From JAWXVD01 sp044425705 (GTDB lineage Bacteria > Bacillota > Clostridia > Lachnospirales > Lachnospiraceae), in NCBI GenBank assembly GCA_044425705.1, contig JAWXVD010000004.1, positions 15,396 to 79,395 on the forward strand: a stretch of DNA of 64,000 nucleotides, given 5' to 3'. The notes beneath the pieces were generated by a model. That model was given only the letters and a program-made list of their open reading frames with translations. It did no database searches and had not been told where the DNA came from. Positions 45,671-53,287 of this stretch are shown in pieces (position 1 is the stretch's first letter; each line of letters opens with the position of its first letter). Made by a program: the position numbers and the translations under genes.

Positions 45671-47062
45671 TTATCTAATGCACAAACTATCTGTCATAAC
45701 ACAACGTCTTCTCTTTGTGAAACTTGATGCACTAGTTAATCCCTCACCTGTACGGCTAGCAATTGTAAAGGTACAAATACCTTCACCACCAAAACCAAGT
45801 GCTGCATAGGAAGGTCCATTTTTCACTAAAATAGCTGTATCGATGGCTTTTGCATATTTCGTGATTCTATCAACATTTTTAGAATGAATATGAGCCGAAT
45901 GACGATTTCCTTGTTCTAACATAACTGCCGTTTCAACTGCTTGATCAAAAGTTTTTACTTTTACAATACCAAGAATTGGCATCATCAACTCTTCTGCAAT
46001 CAGTTTGTGATCTGCTGTTCCAAAGAATGTGATACAACGAATGTTATTAGGTACATCTACACCAATCATTGCCAACAATGTTTTGGCATCACGTCCCACA
46101 CATTTTCTATTCAATCCGCCTTTTTCAGTAAAGACTGTACGAATTAATTTGTCTTGTTCTTCTGGCGATGCATGATAACAACCTTGTTCTGTCACCATAT
46201 AATGCATCAATTCGTCTGCAATGGATTCAATTGCTACGATTTCTTTTTCTGCGATACATGGTAAATTATTGTCAAATGTACAACCATTTACAATATCTTC
46301 TGCTGCTTTTCTAATATCGGCAGTTTCATCAACTACTGCTGGTGGATTTCCTGCACCTGCACCAATACCACGTTTTCCCGAAGATAACACTGCTGTTACA
46401 ACACCAGGACCACCTGTAGCCGCAATCAAAAGAATATCTCTATGCTTCATCATGATTGCACTTGTTTCCATGGTTGGCTTTTCAACAGTAACTGCTACAT
46501 TGTCAGGTCCCCCCGCTTCTATAGAAGCCTCATTGATAAGATTAATGGCAAACATAGAAGTTTTCACAGCCTGTGGATGTGGACTAAATACTACAGTATT
46601 TCCACCTGCAATCATTCCCATCGCATTACATAATACAGTTTCACTTGGATTCGTACATGGAGTAATTGCACCAATTACTCCAAATGGTCCCATTTCAATC
46701 AATGTAAGTCCACGATCACCTGAATATGCTTCTGTTTTAATATCTTCTGTTCCTGGTACTTTATCAGCCACTAATTTATGTTTTAAAATTTTATGACCTA
46801 CATTTCCCATTCCTGTTTCATCTACACCCATTCTCGCAAATATTTCTGCGTTTTCATGAGTTTTTCTTCTAATAATAGATATAATTTGTTCTCTTTGATC
46901 CATAGACATACATCTCACAACTTTTTGCGCTTCTCTCGCTGCTGCAATGGCTGTATTCATATCCCCAAAGATTCCATGCATTTTACTTGGTGCTTCTGCA
47001 ATTTGCATTTTCGCAATCACTTCTTGCACGATATCTTGCACCAAATTTTCATTTATAGGCAC
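45671..47062 (-). CDS. pduP: CoA-acylating propionaldehyde dehydrogenase
   Basis: Oxidises propionaldehyde to propionyl-CoA with NAD+. 463 aa with catalytic Cys269 in FDNNLPCIAEKE, and GATGGPGVV-type nucleotide loop (here AATGGPGVVTAVLSSGK). The N-terminal helix NENLVQDIVQEVIAKMQIA is the encapsulation peptide, followed by a linker and the enzyme core. Its start overlaps the GlcG-like gene by 10 nt, so they are coupled. Confidence 0.94.
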   Translation of the reverse strand: MPINENLVQDIVQEVIAKMQIAEAPSKMHGIFGDMNTAIAAAREAQKVVRCMSMDQREQIISIIRRKTHENAEIFARMGVDETGMGNVGHKILKHKLVADKVPGTEDIKTEAYSGDRGLTLIEMGPFGVIGAITPCTNPSETVLCNAMGMIAGGNTVVFSPHPQAVKTSMFAINLINEASIEAGGPDNVAVTVEKPTMETSAIMMKHRDILLIAATGGPGVVTAVLSSGKRGIGAGAGNPPAVVDETADIRKAAEDIVNGCTFDNNLPCIAEKEIVAIESIADELMHYMVTEQGCYHASPEEQDKLIRTVFTEKGGLNRKCVGRDAKTLLAMIGVDVPNNIRCITFFGTADHKLIAEELMMPILGIVKVKTFDQAVETAVMLEQGNRHSAHIHSKNVDRITKYAKAIDTAILVKNGPSYAALGFGGEGICTFTIASRTGEGLTSASSFTKRRRCVMTDSLCIR

Positions 47063-47532
47063 GACAACACCTCCTCAAATACCTTTTTACCAAATTCGGC
47101 TAGGTAACTATCTTCTATGGCACTTCCACCGCTTACTCCTAAGGCACCTATTAATTGTTCTTTTTGGTAGATTGGTTCTCCTCCACCAAATATGACAATT
47201 TTACCTTCGTTGGTAAACTGAATGCCGTAGAGCGATTCTCCTGGCCCGCTCAATTCTCCTAGTTTTTGGGTAGACATTTTAAAAGCAACTGCTGTATATG
47301 TTTTATTTACTGCCACATCAAAACTTCCTATGTAAGCATCATCCATACACTGGATTGCTACTGGTCTCCCTGCACCATCTGAAACAGCTACAACAACATT
47401 AATTCCCATTGTTTTTGCTTCATCTTTTACAATTTCAATCAATGAAGTTGCCATATCTAGAGTCATTCCTGACTTTACACTGTTTTGAAAAATAGCTGCC
47501 GATACCGCTTTGTTTACTAATTTTTCATTCAT
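47053..47532 (-). CDS. GlcG/HbpS-like protein (PduO C-terminal domain type)
   Basis: 159-aa protein of the heme-degrading/HbpS-like family, the same fold as the C-terminal domain of PduO. Segments: NVVVAVSDGAGRPVAIQCMD, DVAVNKTYTAVAFKMST, and GGEPIYQKEQLIGALGVSGG. Family members bind heme or corrinoid and are frequent in GRM loci with unknown job. Start ATG 47532 follows AAAGG by 6 nt. Its N-terminal helix (NEKLVNKAVSAAIFQ) could also act as an encapsulation helix. Confidence 0.85.
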   Translation of the reverse strand: MNEKLVNKAVSAAIFQNSVKSGMTLDMATSLIEIVKDEAKTMGINVVVAVSDGAGRPVAIQCMDDAYIGSFDVAVNKTYTAVAFKMSTQKLGELSGPGESLYGIQFTNEGKIVIFGGGEPIYQKEQLIGALGVSGGSAIEDSYLAEFGKKVFEEVLSCL

Positions 47533-47548
47533 AGGCACCCTTTCATAA

Positions 47549-47583
47549 TTAAGTCCCGTGATTTCACTTGCTTACAAAGGTGA
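47549..47583. repeat. Repeat family D
   Basis: ATTAAGTCCCGTGATTTCAC followed by TTGCTTAC; compare 15661-15693. It lies between the aldolase and GlcG-like genes. Confidence 0.4.
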
Positions 47584-47635
47584 AAACACAAATGCTGTGG
47601 ATGAAAATTTATTTTCACCCTTACACTTACTGTAA

Positions 47636-48436
47636 TTATTTAATTCCTAATTGTTCCATAACTTTTCTTGTGATTTCTGCAACTGCATCTGGTGATACAT
47701 TTTTAGCAGATGGTGTTGCACAACCACCTCCACAATTGTGGCAGTTAGAAGTTCCTGTATTTTGACAAACATTTGCTGGGTGTTTTCCTGGAAGTCCCAT
47801 TTGTCTTCTGATTTCATATAATTTTTCAATTTGTTCTTTACTAAATTCTTTTGGTCCGCCTAATGCTCTTGCTTTGTAAAGTAATTCTGCATAGAATTCT
47901 ACAGATTCCATTTTGTGGTAAGCTGCTAATAAATCTGTACTCCATGTTAATGCACCATGGCTTTCTAATAACACTGAATCATAATATGGTAAGTATTTTT
48001 CAAGATTATCAGGAATTTCAACTGTAGACGGTGTACCGTATTCAGCAATTGGAACACATCCTAAAGCGATAACTGCTTCTGGCATGATTGGTTGAGTTAA
48101 TGGAATGCCTGCAATTGCAAATGAAGTAGCAAATGTAGGATGAGCATGTACAACAGCTCCAACATCTGGTCTTTTTTCATATACTCTCATATGCATTTTG
48201 ATTTCAGATGAAGGTTTGAATGAACCATTTGCTTGAATTACATTTCCTTTTGCATCTACTTTACAAATATACTCTGGTGTCATAAATCCTTTAGACACAC
48301 CTGTAGGTGTACATAAAAATTCATTATCATTTAATTTCACTGAAATATTACCATCGTTTGCTGCTACCATGTTTCTGTCATAGATTCTTTTTCCAATTTC
48401 ACAAATTTGTTTCTTAATTTCGAATTCGTTTACCAT
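47636..48436 (-). CDS. fucA: Class II aldolase with C-terminal encapsulation peptide
   Basis: L-fuculose-1-phosphate (or rhamnulose-1-P) aldolase, giving DHAP and lactaldehyde. Zinc ligands are seen in VVHAHPTFATSFA and the later ESHGALTWS; the N-terminal GNISVKLNDNEFLCTPTGVS is typical. The 266-aa protein is about 45 aa longer than FucA. The extra part has a Cys/Gly-rich linker (CQNTGTSNCHNCGGGC) and an amphipathic helix (DAVAEITRKVMEQLGIK), a likely encapsulation peptide. The assignment to fuculose is supported by fucI nearby. Confidence 0.9.
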   Translation of the reverse strand: MVNEFEIKKQICEIGKRIYDRNMVAANDGNISVKLNDNEFLCTPTGVSKGFMTPEYICKVDAKGNVIQANGSFKPSSEIKMHMRVYEKRPDVGAVVHAHPTFATSFAIAGIPLTQPIMPEAVIALGCVPIAEYGTPSTVEIPDNLEKYLPYYDSVLLESHGALTWSTDLLAAYHKMESVEFYAELLYKARALGGPKEFSKEQIEKLYEIRRQMGLPGKHPANVCQNTGTSNCHNCGGGCATPSAKNVSPDAVAEITRKVMEQLGIK

Positions 48437-48478
48437 AGTTCTCTCTCCTTCAACTTCTTTAATGTGGTTTCTTGTTAT

Positions 48479-48507
48479 ATTATAATTGCTTTATTGTATA
48501 AAGTCAA
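48479..48507 (-). promoter_or_regulatory. Promoter of the aldolase-shell operon
   Basis: On the - strand TTGACT (48502-48507) and TATAAT (48479-48484) with a 17-bp spacer, 43 bp upstream of the aldolase start. It probably drives fucA through the shell genes to the DeoR gene. Confidence 0.75.
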
Positions 48508-48517
48508 CTATTTTTCT

Positions 48518-48534
48518 TTGTTTTATGTGGTTTT
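48518..48534 (-). promoter_or_regulatory. Candidate operator shared with the GRE promoter
   Basis: TTGTTTTATGTGGTTTT (+ strand) lies 10 bp upstream of the -35 box. 16 of 17 bases match 53138-53154 upstream of the dehydratase promoter. Two related half-sites (TTATGTTG) follow at 48535-48553, and AATGTGGTTT recurs at 48461-48470 near the start of transcription. Confidence 0.5.
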
Positions 48535-48558
48535 TTATGTTGTTTTATGTTGCTATTC

Positions 48559-48600
48559 ACACAGTGCCATACATTTACTGCATACTACGTATGAAAATGA
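48559..48600. repeat. Palindromic repeat family B
   Basis: CACAGTGCCATACATTTACTG followed by CATACTACGTATG without one base in each arm; related to 14872 and 15878. It lies between the EutP-like gene and the aldolase promoter. Confidence 0.6.
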
Positions 48601-48611
48601 TGAATAGTTTG

Positions 48612-49073
48612 TTACTGTTCTTGTATTTCCCATGGCATTTGGTCACCATCTTCTTTCAGATATAATAAAATTTCATCAATTCCTTCTCCTGTTAAAGAAT
48701 TCACTTCAAAAATTTCTTTGCATCCTGTCAATTGTAGCCACCGCCTTGCCTGCATTACATTTGCATTTTCATCATCTATTTTTGTAATAATACCTATCAC
48801 TTCTCTATTTACCATACAAGTTATATTAGGCGGAAATAAAGAGTACTGTTCCGTTGCGGAAATTAAAATCCCTACCACATCCGCTTCGTAAGCATATAGC
48901 GCCAATGCATGTCCAAAAGATTTTGTCTGTGCATATTCCCCAGGTGTGTCAATCACAACATCGTAATGATTTACATATTGTGTCTTATAATATGTAATCT
49001 TTTCCCCCTTCAAAGCTTGGGTTAGTGTGGTTTTTCCACATTCGCTTCTACCAACTAATGCGATTTTTCTCAT
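48612..49073 (-). CDS. EutP/PduV-like GTPase
   Basis: 153-aa small GTPase associated with microcompartments. Walker A is GRSECGKTTLTQAL (residues 7-20), the switch II region is VIDTPGEYAQ, and the base-specificity motif is TKIDD. In Pdu systems the homologue PduV is linked to positioning or movement of the shells; EutP has acetate kinase activity in one report, so a kinase role is an alternative. Located between the EutS-like gene and the aldolase. Confidence 0.9.
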   Translation of the reverse strand: MRKIALVGRSECGKTTLTQALKGEKITYYKTQYVNHYDVVIDTPGEYAQTKSFGHALALYAYEADVVGILISATEQYSLFPPNITCMVNREVIGIITKIDDENANVMQARRWLQLTGCKEIFEVNSLTGEGIDEILLYLKEDGDQMPWEIQEQ

Positions 49074-49082
49074 TTTAATAAT

Positions 49083-49126
49083 ATCACTTTCTCTCAGTAG
49101 GTTGAAAAATCTTATTTTTCAGCCTG
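49083..49126. repeat. Palindromic repeat family C
   Basis: ATCACTTTCTCTC then AGTAGGTTGAAAAATC and an inverted arm ending CAGCCT. It lies just upstream of the EutP-like start. Confidence 0.65.
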
Positions 49127-49150
49127 TCGCTATACCTTTCTAGCCATTGC

Positions 49151-49510
49151 TTATGTTCTTGTAATATTACAAACTGTATACCCTAAGGTCTCATCTACAT
49201 ATTGCAATAATGCTAAAATAGATGCTTCTACCTCAGAAACCGTTCCCGTAATAATTAAAGAACCGCTAAATCTATCCACAAATCCCAACTCAATCCCCGA
49301 TGCTTTCAACGCAATATCTGCAATGATAATAGCTGTCTCTGCTGGACTAACTGTGATCACACCTATAGCAGATTTAGAATAATCAATATTAGGATTCAGT
49401 CCCAATTTTTCGTATAGAATTTTATCAGGATTTGCAATGATATGTGCCAATGTAATTTGTTTTCCTGGCACAAGCTCTTGTACAATCCTTTGTTTTTCTT
49501 CTTGATTCAT
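49151..49510 (-). CDS. Permuted BMC-H shell protein (EutS/PduU-like)
   Basis: 119-aa circularly permuted BMC domain. It starts NQEEKQRIVQELVPGKQITL, the EutS/PduU N-terminal segment that forms a beta-barrel over the pore, followed by AIGVITVSPAETAIIIADIA and GSLIITGTVSEVEASILALL. Start 49510 is preferred; two in-frame upstream codons at 49516-49519 are also possible. It adds a distinct, capped hexamer to the shell. Confidence 0.92.
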   Translation of the reverse strand: MNQEEKQRIVQELVPGKQITLAHIIANPDKILYEKLGLNPNIDYSKSAIGVITVSPAETAIIIADIALKASGIELGFVDRFSGSLIITGTVSEVEASILALLQYVDETLGYTVCNITRT

Positions 49511-49569
49511 AACCATCACCTTCTCTCAATCATATGAAAAATTTCATCCTACAAGGGATTTTTGTATCA

Positions 49570-49594
49570 TTACAGATCACCTGCGAACTGTAAC
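49570..49594. repeat. Palindromic intergenic repeat, family A
   Basis: ATTACAGATCACCTGCGAAC followed by TGTAAC, between the activase and EutS-like genes. Confidence 0.55.
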
Positions 49595-49620
49595 ATTCAT
49601 TTCTCATAATCTATTGTCTT

Positions 49621-50424
49621 CTACCCACCAATCTGACAAGTTAGTTTCGTATTGTTTTCCACTAACTGCTTTAATTCCTGCATATACTCAGGTGTTGGTG
49701 GCAGAAAATCTTTCATCAAATATTCCCGTTGCAATCCTGCATATTTATCCTGTCCTAATCGATGATAAGGTAACAAATGAAACACTTCCACTTGTTCTAA
49801 AGAATCGGCAAATTTTGCAATTGCTAAAATTTCTTCTTTTGTTTCATTAAACGATGGAACTACTGGCACTCGTATACTTAAGCGAGTTGTTTTTGCTGCT
49901 GCTATTTTTCTAGCATTTTCTAAGATCAACTCATTTCCCACACCTGTATATTCTTTATGCTTTCTAGAGTCAATATGCTTAATGTCCAATAAATATTGAT
50001 CTAAATAGGGCAAAATTTCTTCAATTACCTTATACCCTGCACAGGCCGTACTTTCTAGTGCTGTAGAAATGCCTTCCGCTTTTGCTGCACGGAATAAATC
50101 TCTTGCAAATTCTGGTTGGCATAAGCTTTCACCTCCCGAAAGTGTTAAGCCACCACCGCTTCTCCTATAATAATTGCTATCTTTTTTTACAGTCTCAATC
50201 ACTTCATCTACCGTTACATCTTTTCCCATTACTTTTGACTTCCCTTGTAATACCATCTCTTGTATTGGGTATTCTTGAGATTCAGGGTTGCAACACCAAC
50301 GGCATCTGAGCACACATCCTTTTAAAAATACAATGGTTCTGATACCATCTCCATCATGAATGGAATATCTCTGGATATCGAATATTCTGCCCTTTGTATT
50401 TAGATAATCTTTTTCTCTATCCAT
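49621..50424 (-). CDS. Glycyl-radical enzyme activating protein
   Basis: Radical SAM enzyme that makes the glycyl radical on the diol dehydratase. The cluster motif is KGCVLRCRWCCNPE (C-x3-C-x2-C, near 31) and the SAM motif LTLSGGESL (near 93). No ferredoxin-like insertion with extra clusters is present between them; only about 20 residues intervene, unlike many dehydratase activases. 267 aa. It begins 23 bp downstream of the dehydratase gene. Confidence 0.93.
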   Translation of the reverse strand: MDREKDYLNTKGRIFDIQRYSIHDGDGIRTIVFLKGCVLRCRWCCNPESQEYPIQEMVLQGKSKVMGKDVTVDEVIETVKKDSNYYRRSGGGLTLSGGESLCQPEFARDLFRAAKAEGISTALESTACAGYKVIEEILPYLDQYLLDIKHIDSRKHKEYTGVGNELILENARKIAAAKTTRLSIRVPVVPSFNETKEEILAIAKFADSLEQVEVFHLLPYHRLGQDKYAGLQREYLMKDFLPPTPEYMQELKQLVENNTKLTCQIGG

Positions 50425-50447
50425 CTACACAACCACCTTTTCACTTC

Positions 50448-52973
50448 TTAAAATCCTTGTTCTGTTCTATTTATAATATCATCTTGCAATGATTTCGATA
50501 AAGTAGTAAACAAGGCACTATAGCCCGCTACTCTAACTACTAAATGTTTATATTTCTCTGGATCCTTTTGTGCTTCAATTAAGGTTGATTTATCCACAAC
50601 ATTAAATTGCATATGGCTTCCTTTTTGATCAAAATATGTGCGAATCAAATTCACAAAATTAAGCAATCCATTGTCTCCACTTAATGCCGATGGATGGAAT
50701 TTCTGATTAAATAAGGTTCCATTAGAAGCAATTCCATGATCTAATTTCGACACTGAATTAGCTGCAGCTGTTGGTCCTAGTATATCTTTGCCTGCCGAAG
50801 GTGATACTCCATCAGCCACTGGTGTATGTGCCAAACGTCCATCTGGTGTAGCACCTGTCTGTGCACCTAATGGCACATTGGCCGATACTGGATACAGACC
50901 TGCTTGGAACTGTCCTCCACGAGGATTATTATATTTTAATAATGGTTTTGTGTAAGTATATGCTACCTCTCTAGCAAATGCATCTACTTCATCATCATCA
51001 TTACCGAATTTAGGCACTTCTTCTATCATTTCTAATAAGGCATTATATTTTGCAACATCTGCATCAGATACTTTCATATTTATAATAGAAGTAATAATTT
51101 CCTGGACTTGTTTTTCACTAATTTGTGTTCCATTATTAGCCATTTCTTTGATAATGCTCACTGTCATTTCTGAGGCCGTAATAGCATCAAACCCTTTTCC
51201 ATAATTGTAAATTAATGCTTGCTTCAATTCTGCTAGGGTGATTTTTTTCTCATCAAAAATTAATTTTTTCATCACATATAAAGAATCAGCTACGTTAGCA
51301 ATTCCAAAACCTTGTGGTCCTGTAAAGTTATAAATTGCTCCGCCTTCTTGTACTGTTTTTCCTCGTTTGATACAATCGTCAATCATACATGACAAAAATG
51401 GCAATGGACATCTTTCTGCATGGGCCACATCAATAGCATTATCCGCATTCACTAACAACGAAATGGTATAATCCATTTGCTTCTTATAAGCATCATACAC
51501 TTCTTCAAAAGTTGACATTTCTTCTATTTCACCAGTTTGAATACTGATTTGTTTCCCTCTATCTACACCATTTGAAAATACCAATTCTAGCGGACGACAC
51601 ATATTGAAAAATGCTGCGTCATGCCAACCTTCTGTTTTCCCACTCTTCTGTGGTTCTACACAACCGATGATATTGTAATCTCTAGCATCCTCTAATGTAA
51701 GCCCCCTACTCATCAATGACGGAATGATCACTTCATCATTGTAATAAGCTGGAAGTCCAATTCCCGTTCTTGTTAAACCAGCTGCCTTGATTAACAAATC
51801 TTGAGGGGAACCATTCCAAACACGTATAGAAAGAGATGGTTGTGGTAAGAACACGTGATGAGAAGCGCTGATACACATAAATGATAAATCATTAGTAGCA
51901 TCTATTCCTTCTGTATTTTGTCCCCCTACAATCATATTTTGGAATAAGCTATATCCTGCAAACCCTTCTGCACTAGCTGCATCTCTACATTTATTTAAAT
52001 CATTTAATTTGACAAAAATACAATCGATTAATTCTTGTGCAAATTCCCTTGTTAAAGTACCTGCCTCTAAATCTTTCTTATAATATGGATACATGTATTG
52101 ATCAAAACGTCCTGGCGAAATAGAATGACCACTTGATTCTATCTGCAATAATTGTTGTACAAACCAAAAGCTCTGTGCTGCTTCATAAAACGTGGTAGCA
52201 CCTTTCGCTGGCACTTTACTACAATTCTCTGCAATTTGTAATAACTCCGCTTTTCTTCTATCATCTGCACAACTATGAGCCATCTCTTTTGCCAGTTCAC
52301 TATATCTCTTTGCGTAAGCAATTGCAGCATGGCAACTTACTAAAATAGCTTTTAAAAATTGTGATTTTCTAGAATAATCAGCATCTCCTAAGCTACAATT
52401 GGACAACTCTTTTACCACCTCTGCCATAATGCCTTCATAACCAATTTCTAACACTTTATCATAATGAACGGTAACATGCCCTACACCATTATAAAAATAA
52501 TTACCAGGAGTAAAAATATTATGCTCCATGGCTGTAATGGTTTCTGGTGCCATATAAGATGTAGCCAATTCACTTGTTGTTTTTCCCTTCCAATAAGCAT
52601 TGACTCTCTTTAAGATTTCTTTTGTTTCTTCTGCTATGTAAAAAGGATCGGCGCTTCTTGTTTCTACCGTTTCAAATTCTCCCTCTAACCATTCATATGA
52701 AAATTCGGGATAAGTTTGACATCCTCTAGGTGCGATTGTGGTACTTCCCACAATCAATTCTTCCTCACGAATAATAATCGGAATATTTTTCAAAATATGA
52801 GAAAATGCCTTTGCTCTTCTCATAATAATGGGTTCATTCTCTGTTGCCATATAAGATTCTGTAAGTAATTCCGCTCTTGATGACTCTATCACTGGCATTT
52901 TTGCAAAAAGATCATCCACTAATTTAGGAATACGCTTTGTTTTCTTTATCTTTTCCTTATAATAATTTGCCAT
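50448..52973 (-). CDS. Glycyl-radical 1,2-propanediol dehydratase
   Basis: B12-independent dehydratase that turns 1,2-propanediol into propionaldehyde. 841 aa. The thiyl/acid motif is IIGCVEPQ (Cys438, Glu440) and the glycyl radical motif VRVAGYSALF (Gly817). GCVEP and the neighbouring residues resemble glycerol/propanediol dehydratases rather than pyruvate formate-lyase. Start 52973 (ANYYKEKIKK) is preferred; a longer frame to 53045 lacks a ribosome site. It is the signature enzyme of the locus and has its own promoter at 53088-53116. Confidence 0.93.
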   Translation of the reverse strand: MANYYKEKIKKTKRIPKLVDDLFAKMPVIESSRAELLTESYMATENEPIIMRRAKAFSHILKNIPIIIREEELIVGSTTIAPRGCQTYPEFSYEWLEGEFETVETRSADPFYIAEETKEILKRVNAYWKGKTTSELATSYMAPETITAMEHNIFTPGNYFYNGVGHVTVHYDKVLEIGYEGIMAEVVKELSNCSLGDADYSRKSQFLKAILVSCHAAIAYAKRYSELAKEMAHSCADDRRKAELLQIAENCSKVPAKGATTFYEAAQSFWFVQQLLQIESSGHSISPGRFDQYMYPYYKKDLEAGTLTREFAQELIDCIFVKLNDLNKCRDAASAEGFAGYSLFQNMIVGGQNTEGIDATNDLSFMCISASHHVFLPQPSLSIRVWNGSPQDLLIKAAGLTRTGIGLPAYYNDEVIIPSLMSRGLTLEDARDYNIIGCVEPQKSGKTEGWHDAAFFNMCRPLELVFSNGVDRGKQISIQTGEIEEMSTFEEVYDAYKKQMDYTISLLVNADNAIDVAHAERCPLPFLSCMIDDCIKRGKTVQEGGAIYNFTGPQGFGIANVADSLYVMKKLIFDEKKITLAELKQALIYNYGKGFDAITASEMTVSIIKEMANNGTQISEKQVQEIITSIINMKVSDADVAKYNALLEMIEEVPKFGNDDDEVDAFAREVAYTYTKPLLKYNNPRGGQFQAGLYPVSANVPLGAQTGATPDGRLAHTPVADGVSPSAGKDILGPTAAANSVSKLDHGIASNGTLFNQKFHPSALSGDNGLLNFVNLIRTYFDQKGSHMQFNVVDKSTLIEAQKDPEKYKHLVVRVAGYSALFTTLSKSLQDDIINRTEQGF

Positions 52974-53087
52974 ATTACCTTTATTCCTCCTACTAATATT
53001 GTTTCCATTTACACAAACTATAGTGCAAAATCCATTACAAGCCACATATGGCTAAATATAACATTGAACTTTTTTCTTTATGTACCA

Positions 53088-53116
53088 ATTCTACACCACT
53101 TTTATTTAAATGTCAA
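53088..53116 (-). promoter_or_regulatory. Promoter of the propanediol dehydratase operon
   Basis: On the - strand TTGACA (53111-53116) and TAGAAT (53088-53093), spacer 17 bp. It would give a leader of about 110 nt before the dehydratase. Confidence 0.75.
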
Positions 53117-53137
53117 TAAATCCCTCGTTTATTTTTG

Positions 53138-53154
53138 TTGTATTATGTGGTTTT
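53138..53154 (-). promoter_or_regulatory. Candidate operator upstream of the GRE promoter
   Basis: TTGTATTATGTGGTTTT (+ strand), 21 bp upstream of the -35 box, matches 48518-48534 at 16 of 17 bases. The offset between the two promoters is 11 bp, about one helical turn. Confidence 0.5.
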
Positions 53155-53163
53155 CATTATTCA

Positions 53164-53205
53164 TACAGCACTATGTATATTCTTTATCGCATGTACGAAA
53201 ATGAT
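53164..53205. repeat. Degenerate palindromic repeat family B
   Basis: ACAGCACTATGTATATTC and ATCGCATGTACGAAAATGAT resemble repeat B with a changed centre. Confidence 0.4.
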
Positions 53206-53213
53206 ATCGTAAT

Positions 53214-53254
53214 ACAAAAATCCCACAGGTTTTAGCTACCCATGGGATTTTTGT
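53214..53254. terminator. Terminator of the CoA-disulfide reductase gene
   Basis: ACAAAAATCCCACAGG pairs with CCCATGGGATTTTTGT; T-tracts on both strands. Similar to 14811-14853. Confidence 0.75.
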
Positions 53255-53287
53255 GTTATATCATAGTATATGTATGTAATTAATTGT

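Noticed and set aside
46221..46796. 191-aa + strand ORF
   Set aside because: Antisense to pduP, no ribosome site, and no family resemblance.
3427..49594. CRISPR array made from the repeated GTTACAG sequences
   Set aside because: Copies are single, far apart, diverged and palindromic, without regular spacers or cas genes.
49621..50424. Activase as a pyruvate formate-lyase activator of central metabolism
   Set aside because: It lies 23 bp after the diol dehydratase in the same operon, so the local glycyl-radical enzyme is the obvious substrate.
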